Assembly: GCA_964631945.1 (NCBI GenBank)
Contig: CAZWAY010000029.1
Coordinates: forward strand, 5,752-69,751
DNA length: 64,000 nucleotides
Source of the DNA: JABFRZ01 sp964631945
GTDB taxonomy: Bacteria; Planctomycetota; UBA1135; GCA-002686595
Direction of reading: 5' to 3'
Shown here piece after piece: positions 50,621 through 58,515 of this stretch. The translations under genes were made by a program, and so were the position numbers. The notes under the pieces were generated by a model. That model did no database searches. It was not told the DNA's origin and saw only the letters and a list, made by a program, of their open reading frames with translations. Within the stretch, counting starts at the first letter, position 1. Every line of letters begins with the position of its first letter.

Positions 50621-52257
50621 AGCTGCGGCTCGGGACGCGCGGCTCGGACCTCGCGCTGTGGCAGGCGCGGCACGTGGCCGCCCTGCTCGGGCGCGCCGGC
50701 CACGAGGTTCGGATCCTCGTGCTCGAGACGCGCGGCGACCGGATCGACGACGTGCCGCTGCAGACGCTCGAGGGCAAGGGCTTCTTCACCACCGAGATCG
50801 AGGCGGCTCTGCTCGAGGAGCGCATCGACCTGGCCGTGCACAGCCACAAGGACCTGCCGAGCGCGATGACCGAGGGCCTGGTGATCGCGGCCGTGCCGCC
50901 GCGCGCCGCGCCCGAGGAGCGTCTCCTGATCGCGCCCGCCGCGCACGCGCCCGCGGGCGCCTTCCTGCCGCTGGTGCGCGGCGCGCGCGTGGGCACCAGC
51001 GCGCCACGCCGCACCGCGCAGCTGGCCGCGCTGCGCGCCGACCTCCAGCTCCTGGCGCTGCGCGGCAACGTGCCCACGCGCGTGCGGCGCCTGCGCGAGG
51101 GCCGCTACGACGCGATCGTGCTGGCCGCGGCCGGCCTCGACCGGCTCGCGCTCGACCTCTCCGGGCTGGTGGTGCACACGTTCGCCCGCGACGAACTCGT
51201 GCCCGCGCCCGGGCAGGGCGCGCTGGCGGTGCAGACGCGCGCGCGCGATCTCGAGCTGCGCGCGGTGTGTGCCGAGGTGCTGGCCGATCCCGAGGCGGCG
51301 AGCACGGTCGCCGCCGAGCGCGCGCTGCTGGTGGCGCTCGGCGGCGGCTGCAACCTGCCGCTCGGCGTGGCGCTGCGGCGCGAGGCCGAGCGCAGCTGGC
51401 GCGTCACGGCCTTCCTCGGCGCAGGGGTTCCGCTGCCCGAGCATCCCGCGCGCTGGTGCCAGGCGCACGGCCCCGATCCCGACGCGGCCGTGGCCGCGGC
51501 CGGCGCGCTGCTGACGGCCGGACGCGCGACCGGCCAGGGGCCGCTGGCGGGCTTGCGCGTCGCGCTCACGGGCACGCGCGACTCGGCCGCCGAACTCTCG
51601 GCGCGACTCACGACCCTGGGGGCGCTCGTGACGCGCGAGGAGGCGCTCGAGATCGAGGACCTGCCGGCGCCCACGCTCGGCGCGCGCCTGGCGGCGCTCG
51701 CGCGCGGCGACGCGCTGGTGCTCACGAGCTCCAATGCGGCCCGCCGGCTGCGCGGCCTGGCGCCCGCGCCGGGCGTGCGCGTCGCGGCCGTGGGCCAGGC
51801 CAGCGCGCGCGCCCTGGCCGAGGTCGGGCTGGTGCCCGAGCTCGTGGGCGCGGCCGGGGCCCAGGCGCTGGCGCGCGCGCTCGCGCTCGCCCCGGGCGCG
51901 CGCGTCCTGTTCCCGTGCGCCGAGAGCGCGCGCGCGGAGCTGGAGACCGAGCTGGGCGCGCACGGCGTGCAGGTCGAACGCCTCGTGCTGTACCGCACGC
52001 GCCCCCGGGAGTTCGAATGGCAGGCCGAGGTCGACGTGCGCCTCTACCTGAGTCCCTCGGCGGTCGCGGCCGCCGGCGCGCACGAGCGCGCGCGCCCAGG
52101 CCAGGCGCGGCGTTTGGCGCTGGGCCCGTCCACGGCCGCGGCCCTGAGCGCGGCCGGCCTGGCGCACGAGTGCGCCGCCAGCACCGACCCCGAGGACGTG
52201 CTGGCGCTGCTTGCGCGCGCACGCCCCGCGCCCACCCGACTGGAGAGCCACGCATGA
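50617..52257 (+). CDS. hemCD: Fused hydroxymethylbilane synthase and uroporphyrinogen-III synthase
   Basis: A 546-residue fusion. Residues 1-300 are HemC: LRLGTRGSDLALWQARHVA, VHSHKDLPS, GTSAPRRTAQL, LRGNVPTRVRRL and the dipyrromethane-cofactor Cys245 (GGGCNLPLG). From about 308 (GLRVALTGTRDSAAELSARL) to the end is HemD (VLTSSNAARRL, VLYRTRP, LALGPSTAAALSAAGL). The product is uroporphyrinogen III in one protein, which limits escape of the unstable intermediate. GTG start with GGGAGGG upstream, overlapping hemA; it overlaps hemB by 4 bp. Fused HemCD occurs in several phyla but is not universal. Confidence 0.93.
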   Translation: MKLRLGTRGSDLALWQARHVAALLGRAGHEVRILVLETRGDRIDDVPLQTLEGKGFFTTEIEAALLEERIDLAVHSHKDLPSAMTEGLVIAAVPPRAAPEERLLIAPAAHAPAGAFLPLVRGARVGTSAPRRTAQLAALRADLQLLALRGNVPTRVRRLREGRYDAIVLAAAGLDRLALDLSGLVVHTFARDELVPAPGQGALAVQTRARDLELRAVCAEVLADPEAASTVAAERALLVALGGGCNLPLGVALRREAERSWRVTAFLGAGVPLPEHPARWCQAHGPDPDAAVAAAGALLTAGRATGQGPLAGLRVALTGTRDSAAELSARLTTLGALVTREEALEIEDLPAPTLGARLAALARGDALVLTSSNAARRLRGLAPAPGVRVAAVGQASARALAEVGLVPELVGAAGAQALARALALAPGARVLFPCAESARAELETELGAHGVQVERLVLYRTRPREFEWQAEVDVRLYLSPSAVAAAGAHERARPGQARRLALGPSTAAALSAAGLAHECAASTDPEDVLALLARARPAPTRLESHA

Positions 52258-53225
52258 GGATCCGTCCCCGCCGCCTGCGCCGCACCCCGCTGCTGCGCGA
52301 AGCCCTGGCCGAGACGCGCATCGCGCCCGCGCAGCTCGTGCAGCCGCACTTCGTGCTCCCCGGCGCGAACGAGCGCAGCGCCATCGCCTCGATGCCGGGC
52401 ATCGAGCGCATGGGCACGAAGCTCCTGCTCGAGCGCGTCGGCGCCGACCTCGAGCTCGGCCTCGCCACCGTGCTGCTGTTCGGGCTGTACGAGCACAAGG
52501 ACGCGCTGGCCTCGGCCGCGCGCGCGGCCGACGGCCTGGTGCCGCGCGCCGTGCGCGCGCTGCGCGCGGCCTTCGGCGAGCGCCTGACGATCGTCACCGA
52601 CGTGTGCCTGTGCGGCTCGACCGACCACGGCCACTGCGGCGTGCTCGAGCACGGCCACGTGCGGAACGACGCGACCCTGCCGCTGCTGGCCGAGATGGCC
52701 GTGGCGCACGCGCGCGCCGGGGCCGACGTGGTCGCCCCCAGCGACATGATGGACGGACGCGTGGCGGCCATCCGCGACGCGCTCGACCATGCGGGCTTCG
52801 AGGACACCGCGATCCTCTCCTACTCGACCAAGTTCGCCTCGGCCTTCTACGGACCCTTCCGCGAGGCCGCCTCGTCGGCCCCCAAGGCCGGCGACCGGCG
52901 CGCCTACCAGCTCGACCCGCGCAACCTGCGCGAGGCCGTGCGCGAGAGCGCGCTGGACGAGGCCGAGGGTGCCGACCTGCTGATGGTCAAGCCCGCGCTG
53001 GCCTACCTGGACGTGATCGCCGCGATCCGCGCCGCGAGCGCCCTGCCGCTGGCGGCCTACAACGTCTCGGGCGAGTACAGCATGGTCAAGGCCGCCGCGG
53101 CCCAGGGCTGGGTCGAGGAGCGCGTGGTCGTGCCCGAGATCCTGCGCTCGATGGTGCGCGCGGGCGCCGACCTGGTGATCAGCTACCATGGGCGCGAGGC
53201 GCTGCAGCACGGCTGGATCGCCTGA
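52254..53225 (+). CDS. hemB: Delta-aminolevulinic acid dehydratase (porphobilinogen synthase)
   Basis: A 323-residue enzyme condensing two 5-aminolevulinates. Catalytic lysines K193 (SYSTKFASAFYGP) and K246 (MVKPALAYLD), and the zinc-binding DVCLCGSTDHGHCGV with three cysteines, so the Zn-dependent type rather than the Mg-type. SDMMDGRVAAIR is conserved. ATG overlaps the hemCD stop by 4 bp. Confidence 0.96.
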   Translation: MRIRPRRLRRTPLLREALAETRIAPAQLVQPHFVLPGANERSAIASMPGIERMGTKLLLERVGADLELGLATVLLFGLYEHKDALASAARAADGLVPRAVRALRAAFGERLTIVTDVCLCGSTDHGHCGVLEHGHVRNDATLPLLAEMAVAHARAGADVVAPSDMMDGRVAAIRDALDHAGFEDTAILSYSTKFASAFYGPFREAASSAPKAGDRRAYQLDPRNLREAVRESALDEAEGADLLMVKPALAYLDVIAAIRAASALPLAAYNVSGEYSMVKAAAAQGWVEERVVVPEILRSMVRAGADLVISYHGREALQHGWIA

Positions 53226-53231
53226 GGACCG

Positions 53232-54551
53232 ATGAGCCAGGAGCGAACCAGCGCCGAGCGTGCGAGCCAGGACTGGCAGCGCGCCGAGCGCGTCATGCCG
53301 GGTGGGGTCTCGAGTCCGGTGCGCGCCTTCCGCGCGGTCGGCGGCGCGCCGCCGGTGATCGCCAGCGCGCGCGGCGCCGAGCTGTGCGACACGCGCGGCC
53401 ACCGCTACCTCGATTTGGTCGGCTCGTGGGGTCCGCTGATCCTCGGCCACGCCCATCCGGCCGTGCTCGAGGCCGTGGCGCGCGCGGCGCGCGACGGACT
53501 CTCCTTCGGCGCGACCTGCGCGCGCGAGATCGAGCTGGCCGAGCGCGTGCTCGCGCGCTACCCCGGCTTCGAGCGCGTGCGCTTCGTCTCGACCGGCACC
53601 GAGGCCGTGATGAGCGCCATCCGCCTGGCGCGCGGCGCCACCGGGCGCGCGCGCATCCTCAAGTTCGACGGCTGCTACCACGGGCACTCCGACGGCCTGC
53701 TGGTGAAGGGCGGCTCGGGCCTGGCGACCTTCGGCCAGCCGGACTCGGCCGGCGTGCCGCCCGAGGTCGCCGCGCTGACCGAGGTCCTGCCGCTGGACGA
53801 CGAGGCGGCGCTGGAGGAGCTCTTCGCGCGCCGCGGGAGCGAGCTGGCGGCCGCGCTGATCGAGCCGCTGCCCGCCAATTCGGGGCTGCTGGTGCAGCGC
53901 CGCGACTTCCTGGTCAAGCTGCGCGAGCTCACCCGGCGCCACGGCGCGCTGCTGATCTTCGACGAGGTCATCTCGGGCTTCCGCGTCGCGCCCGGCGGCA
54001 TGACCGAGCTGACCGGCATCACGCCCGACCTGGTCACGCTCGGCAAGATCCTGGGCGGCGGCATGCCGGCCGCGGCCTACCTCGGCCGGGCCGCGCTGAT
54101 GGAGCAGCTCGCGCCCAACGGCCCGGTGTACCAGGCCGGCACGCTGTCCGGGAATCCCGTGGCCATGGCGGCCGGGATCGCCACCCTGGGCGCCCTGGCG
54201 GAAACGGGCACCTACGAGCGCCTGGAACGGCTCGGCGCCGAGTTCGAGCGCGAGCTCGTGCGCGTGCTGCAACGCGCGCACGAGCCGGCCGTGGTCGTGC
54301 GCGTGGGCTCGATCCTGTGGCTGGCGTTGCAGCGCGGCCCCGCGCCGCGCGCCTGGAGCCAGGTCGACAAGGGCGCCGCGCCGCGCTACGCCGCGCTGCA
54401 CCGCGAGCTCCTGGCGCGCGGCGTGTGGCTCGCGCCCTCGGCCTTCGAGGTCGCCTTCCTCTCGCTGGCGCACACCTCGGCGCACGTGGCCACGCTCGTC
54501 CAGGCGCTCGAGCAAGCCCTGGCGGCGAAGAGCGGCGTCGCCGCGCGGTGA
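53232..54551 (+). CDS. hemL: Glutamate-1-semialdehyde 2,1-aminomutase
   Basis: A 439-residue PLP enzyme that makes 5-aminolevulinate. Pyridoxal lysine K272 in LGKILGGGMPAAAYLG, preceded by LIFDEVISGFRVAPGG; the N-terminal AERVMPGGVSSPVRAF is diagnostic. With HemA it completes the C5 route upstream of HemB, so this operon covers glutamyl-tRNA to uroporphyrinogen III. It starts 6 bp after hemB and is followed 4 bp later by a histidine kinase. Confidence 0.96.
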   Translation: MSQERTSAERASQDWQRAERVMPGGVSSPVRAFRAVGGAPPVIASARGAELCDTRGHRYLDLVGSWGPLILGHAHPAVLEAVARAARDGLSFGATCAREIELAERVLARYPGFERVRFVSTGTEAVMSAIRLARGATGRARILKFDGCYHGHSDGLLVKGGSGLATFGQPDSAGVPPEVAALTEVLPLDDEAALEELFARRGSELAAALIEPLPANSGLLVQRRDFLVKLRELTRRHGALLIFDEVISGFRVAPGGMTELTGITPDLVTLGKILGGGMPAAAYLGRAALMEQLAPNGPVYQAGTLSGNPVAMAAGIATLGALAETGTYERLERLGAEFERELVRVLQRAHEPAVVVRVGSILWLALQRGPAPRAWSQVDKGAAPRYAALHRELLARGVWLAPSAFEVAFLSLAHTSAHVATLVQALEQALAAKSGVAAR

Positions 54552-54555
54552 ACGC

Positions 54556-55533
54556 GTGGTGAAGACCCGCCGCGCGCTGCTCCTGTACGGGGTTGTGGTC
54601 GGGACCCTGGCGCTGATGCTCTCCTGGTGGGTCGTGTTCTTCGTGCGCCAGGGCACGGTGCTGGTCGAGCGCGCCAACCGTGCGGGCGCGGCCCTCAGCG
54701 CGGCCCAGGCCGAGGCCGTGCGCGACGCGGCGCACCTCAGCCTGCGCATGTTCCTGGCCGAGGGCGCGTTCCTGTTCCTGGCCTTCGTGGCCGGGGTCGT
54801 GCTGATGCTGCGCGCGATGCGGCGCGAGGTCGTGCTGGCGCGCCAGCAGCGCGAGTTCCTCTCGGCCGTGACGCACGAGCTGCGCACGCCGCTCTCCTCG
54901 GCCAGCCTGGCGATCCAGAGCCTGGCGCTCGGCCGCGTGGGCCCCGAGAAGCAGGCGCGCTACCTGGCCAACGCGCAGGCCGACCTGACGCGCCTGTCGG
55001 AGCTGGTCGAGCGCGTGCTGGAGTCCTCGCGCGTCTCCAGCGGGCGCCTACGCCTGGTGCTGGAGCGCCTCGACCTGGCGGAGTTCGTGAACACGCACGC
55101 GCGCGGCCTGGGGGCCGAGGTCGCGCCCGAACTGGAGCTCGAGCTGGCCGCGCCTGCGCCCGTCCTGGTGCAGGCCGACGCCACGGCGCTGGAGACGATC
55201 CTGCGCAACCTGCTCGTCAACGCCGCCAAGTACGCGTCCGACCCGGGCCGCGTGCGCCTCACGGTCGCACGCCTGGGGCGCGTGGCGCGCCTGGCCGTAC
55301 GCGACTTCGGCCCGGGGGCGAGCGGCGATCCGGCGCGCCTGTTCGAGCCCTTCGTGCGTGGCGACGGTCCGCTGGTGAAGAACCGGCCGGGCGTGGGCCT
55401 CGGGTTGTACCTGGTGGCCGAACTGGTGCAGGGGATGGCCGGAGAGGTCGCGGCCCGCAACGTCGCCGAGGGCGGCGGCTTCGAGGTCGAGGTGCGCCTG
55501 CCGGTCACGGATGACGCACCCGCTACGGCCTGA
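54556..55533 (+). CDS. Sensor histidine kinase of the hem-linked two-component system
   Basis: A 325-residue class I kinase: transmembrane helices about 8-32 and 70-95 with only a ~40-residue loop between, no separate sensor or HAMP domain, HisKA H107 in AVTHELRTPLSSA, N-box NLLVNAAKY, G1 RDFGPGA and G2 GVGLGLYLVAEL. The short loop suggests intramembrane sensing. GTG start only 4 bp after hemL stops, so it is probably co-transcribed with the hem genes; the regulator gene follows. Confidence 0.9.
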   Translation: MVKTRRALLLYGVVVGTLALMLSWWVVFFVRQGTVLVERANRAGAALSAAQAEAVRDAAHLSLRMFLAEGAFLFLAFVAGVVLMLRAMRREVVLARQQREFLSAVTHELRTPLSSASLAIQSLALGRVGPEKQARYLANAQADLTRLSELVERVLESSRVSSGRLRLVLERLDLAEFVNTHARGLGAEVAPELELELAAPAPVLVQADATALETILRNLLVNAAKYASDPGRVRLTVARLGRVARLAVRDFGPGASGDPARLFEPFVRGDGPLVKNRPGVGLGLYLVAELVQGMAGEVAARNVAEGGGFEVEVRLPVTDDAPATA

Positions 55534-55573
55534 GCCCTGGATCCGCCGCGCAGGCGGCGCCACACTCCGCGCC

Positions 55574-56266
55574 ATGCCCGAACGCTTGCTGCTGGTCGAG
55601 GACGAGGCCCACCTGGCCGAGGTCATCGCCGACAACCTCGAGCTCGAGGGCTACGCGGTCGAGGTCGTGGGCGACGGCCTGCAGGCGCTCGAGCGCGTGC
55701 GCGCCGAGGCGCCGGCGCTGGTGCTCCTGGACGTGATGCTGCCGGGCCTGGACGGCTTCGAGGTGTGCGAGCGCCTGCGCGCGGAGGGCTGCGAGGTGCC
55801 GGTGCTGTTCCTGACGGCGCGCAACGAGAACGAGGACCGCGTGCGCGGGCTCGAGCTGGGCGGCGACGACTACCTCGGCAAGCCCTTCGACCTGCGCGAG
55901 CTGATCCTGCGCGTGCGCGCGATCCTCAAGCGCTCGCAGTGGTTCCGCGAGCCGTCGCGCGCGGGCGAGCGCCTGGTGCTGGGCGAGGGCGTGGTGGACT
56001 TCCGCACCTTCACCGCGGTGGTGGGCGGACGCGAGACCAAGCTCTCCACCAAGGAGACCATGATCCTGCGCTGCCTGGCGGAGCGCGCGGGCGAGGTCGT
56101 GTCGCGCGCGGAGATCCTGGACCGCGTGTGGGGCTACGACGCCTTCCCCACCACGCGCACGATCGACAACTTCGTGGTGCGCCTGCGGCGGATCCTCGAG
56201 CCGGATCCGGCCGAGCCCCGATACCTGCACACGATCCGCGGGACCGGCTACCGCCTGACGCCGTAG
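55574..56266 (+). CDS. OmpR/PhoB-family response regulator
   Basis: A 230-residue regulator: receiver domain with acidic pocket (VEDEA), phosphoacceptor D53 (LLDVMLPGLDG) and K in GKPFDL, then an OmpR winged helix (about 130-228; STKETMILRCLAERAGEVVSR, VWGYDAFPTTRTIDNFVVRLR). Start at the ATG giving MPERLLLVEDE, 40 bp after the kinase stop. It is the cognate partner of the kinase; regulated genes are not identifiable, although hem genes are obvious candidates. Confidence 0.93.
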   Translation: MPERLLLVEDEAHLAEVIADNLELEGYAVEVVGDGLQALERVRAEAPALVLLDVMLPGLDGFEVCERLRAEGCEVPVLFLTARNENEDRVRGLELGGDDYLGKPFDLRELILRVRAILKRSQWFREPSRAGERLVLGEGVVDFRTFTAVVGGRETKLSTKETMILRCLAERAGEVVSRAEILDRVWGYDAFPTTRTIDNFVVRLRRILEPDPAEPRYLHTIRGTGYRLTP

Positions 56267-56282
56267 GCGCGCGGCCGGCGAC

Positions 56283-57752
56283 TCACTCGGCGCGCGGCGC
56301 CGACGAGGAGGGCCGCGGCACGCTCGCCTCGGAGGGCGGCGCGGGCGGTGCATCGGGGGCGGGCGCCAGCGCCGCGCGCGTGCCCACCAGGTGTCCGAGG
56401 TCGAAGGGCTGGCCGCCGCGCTCGCCCGCGAGGCGCAGGTCGAGCGCACCGCTCGGGAGCGCGAGCGTGCCCACGAGCTCGAGCCAGCCGTCCGCCAGCG
56501 GGAGACGCAGGGGAGCGTACGCGAGCACGCCGTCCTGCAGGTCGAGCTCGAGGCGCGCACCCTCGAAGCGGACCTCGGCCGGTTGCGCGCTCGCGAGCCG
56601 CGCGGCGACGCCGGGCGCGAGCCGGGCGCGTCCGCGCGCGGGCACCAGCACCAGCTGGCCGGAGAGCGCGCGCCAGTCACCCCCCAGCGGCCAGCGCGCG
56701 CGCGCGAGGCGCAGTTCGTGGCGCGCGCTCCCGTCCTCGCACTCGATGGCCGTCAGCACCGGCACGAGGCGCGCCAGGAGCTCGTTGCCCTCGGCGCAGT
56801 CGAGGCCGAGCTCGAACGAGCCCGCTTCGGCGAGCACGGAATCGCCCTCGAGCACGCCCTCGAGCCCGAGGCTCGCGGGTCCATCGACGGCGCGCAGCGC
56901 CACGCGCTCGCCGTCCTGCTGCCAGGTCAGCTGGTCGACGCGCTCGCCCGCGAACGGCGCGAGCGGCTCGAAGGCCGCGACCAGGAGGCCCGCCAGCGCG
57001 CTCGGCAGGCCCTCGAGCGTGAGCGCGCTGCGCCACGGTCCGGGGCGCCCCGACTCACGGCGGACGAACTCCAGACGCGCGTGCGCCGGCTCGCCCGGGC
57101 CGGCCTCCGGCCCGCCCGCCAGCGTGAGGCGCGTCTCCGTGGGCCCCCACAGCAGCGTGCCGCGCAGCACGATCCCGTCGAGCGAGCGCTCGCGCCCGAG
57201 CCCGTCCGCGTAGCGCAGGCGCTCGATCGAGAGCTCGAGCTCGAACTCGAGCGGCTGGTCGCTCGCCAGGCCGCTGCGCCGCTCGGAGACGGTGGCGGAA
57301 ACGTCGCGCTCGCGCGCGCTCAGGGCGCGCGCGAGGTTCGTGCGCCCGTGCGCGTCGCGCTCGAGGCGCAGGCTCGCGACTCGGATCTCCACCGGACCGT
57401 AGTGGCTCGTGCCACCCGAGTCGCCGCCGTGGAACTCGGAGAACGAGGGCGCGCGCAGCGCCGCGCGCAGCACCTCCTCGCCCTCCGGATCGCGCAGGAT
57501 CACGCTGTCGATGCGCTGCGGACCGTAGAACGAGCCGACCCAGGCATCGGCGAGCTCGAGGCTCCCGAGGTGGCGCTCCCCGAACCATTCCTCCGCCAGT
57601 CGATCCGCCAGGCGTCCCCCCGCGGGCGGCAGGAGCAGCACGAACACCGCCGCGGCTCCGAGCACGAAGGCCAGACAGCCCAGCGGGCCCTTGACCAGGC
57701 AGGTGAAGAGGCGCGACCCGCGCCGCGGCGGGTCTCCGGGGGCGGTGCTCAA
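56283..57752 (-). CDS. AsmA/DUF748-like membrane-anchored protein (tentative)
   Basis: A 489-residue protein with one N-terminal transmembrane segment (about 15-38, PLGCLAFVLGAAAVFVLLLP), a long beta-rich periplasmic region with features reminiscent of AsmA-like proteins (short repeated strands such as ELELSIERLRYADGL; the conserved ALRAPSFSEFHGG region near the N-terminus) and a Pro/Ala/Ser-rich C-terminal tail. AsmA relatives take part in lipid transport or outer-membrane assembly; assignment by overall look is weak. The TTG at 57752 overlaps the upstream YqgE stop (TTGA), so it is probably translated by coupling; no canonical in-frame start of better quality is visible. Confidence 0.6.
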   Translation of the reverse strand: MSTAPGDPPRRGSRLFTCLVKGPLGCLAFVLGAAAVFVLLLPPAGGRLADRLAEEWFGERHLGSLELADAWVGSFYGPQRIDSVILRDPEGEEVLRAALRAPSFSEFHGGDSGGTSHYGPVEIRVASLRLERDAHGRTNLARALSARERDVSATVSERRSGLASDQPLEFELELSIERLRYADGLGRERSLDGIVLRGTLLWGPTETRLTLAGGPEAGPGEPAHARLEFVRRESGRPGPWRSALTLEGLPSALAGLLVAAFEPLAPFAGERVDQLTWQQDGERVALRAVDGPASLGLEGVLEGDSVLAEAGSFELGLDCAEGNELLARLVPVLTAIECEDGSARHELRLARARWPLGGDWRALSGQLVLVPARGRARLAPGVAARLASAQPAEVRFEGARLELDLQDGVLAYAPLRLPLADGWLELVGTLALPSGALDLRLAGERGGQPFDLGHLVGTRAALAPAPDAPPAPPSEASVPRPSSSAPRAE

Positions 57753-58321
57753 TTCCAGCTCACGTCCGGCGGCTGCTGCTCGAGCTCGTTGCCCTCGCGC
57801 CCGATCGAGCGCACCACGCGCCGCCAGGTGCCCTCGCCAGGCGCGCCGAAAATGGCCTGCAGCGAGGGCGGCGCCGGCAGCCACGAGCCGGTCCCGAGCT
57901 CGGTATCGAGCTGCCCCGCGCTCCAGCCCGAGTAGCCCAGGAACAGGCGCAGCTTGCGCGCGGCGGTGCGCGGGTGCTTGGTCACGAACGCGCCCAGCGC
58001 ATCGAGCTCGCCGCCGAGCCACAGCTTGCCGTCGATCGAGAGCCCGCCCGGGATGGCCTCGGGCACGACGTGCAGGAACTGCAGCGTGGTGTGGTCCACC
58101 GGCCCGCCCAGGAAGACCGGGAACTTCGACTTGCCGAGCTGGGGGTGCTGGGGCAGCAGGTCCTTGACCGTGAACTGGGTGGGCCGGTTCGTGACCACGC
58201 CGTAGGCGCCCTGCTCGGAGTGCTGGCAGATCAGCACGACCGAGTGCATGAAGTTCGGGTCGAGCATGTCGGGGAACGCTGCGAGCAGGGTCCCGGCCTC
58301 GACGCGGAGCTCACCGGCCAT
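57749..58321 (-). CDS. YqgE/AlgH (UPF0301) family protein
   Basis: A 190-residue cytoplasmic protein with the family hallmarks AGTLLAAFPDMLDPNFMHSVVLICQHSEQGAYGVVTNRP, VFLGGPVDHTTLQFLH and RLFLGYSGWSAGQLDTEL. AlgH influences alginate production in Pseudomonas, but the molecular function is unknown. The ATG at 58321 follows a TACCCT -10 element by 6 bp, which fixes the start. Confidence 0.92.
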   Translation of the reverse strand: MAGELRVEAGTLLAAFPDMLDPNFMHSVVLICQHSEQGAYGVVTNRPTQFTVKDLLPQHPQLGKSKFPVFLGGPVDHTTLQFLHVVPEAIPGGLSIDGKLWLGGELDALGAFVTKHPRTAARKLRLFLGYSGWSAGQLDTELGTGSWLPAPPSLQAIFGAPGEGTWRRVVRSIGREGNELEQQPPDVSWN

Positions 58322-58327
58322 CGCCCG

Positions 58328-58333
58328 AGGGTA
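58328..58333 (-). promoter_or_regulatory. -10 element TACCCT, leaderless start of the YqgE gene
   Basis: Minus-strand CGGCTACCCT ends 6 bp before the ATG at 58321; no Shine-Dalgarno sequence. Confidence 0.5.
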
Positions 58334-58500
58334 GCCGGCACGGGGCGTTCCCCGCAAAGAGCTGGGCTGCTTCGCCGCGGCCAGAGGTGTCGCGCGCGGC
58401 CGTGGACGGCCCGCGTGCGCGCCCGGGCGAGCGCTGCGCGGCGTCAGCGCTTCGGCCGGACGAGGCGCACGCCCTCCGGGACCTCCCGTTCCGGCGGCGC

Positions 58501-58506
58501 TAGACT
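58501..58506 (+). promoter_or_regulatory. -10 element TAGACT for the M2 peptidase
   Basis: GCGCTAGACT ends 9 bp before the ATG at 58516. The leader is too short for a Shine-Dalgarno sequence. Confidence 0.5.
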
Positions 58507-58515
58507 CCCGTCCCC

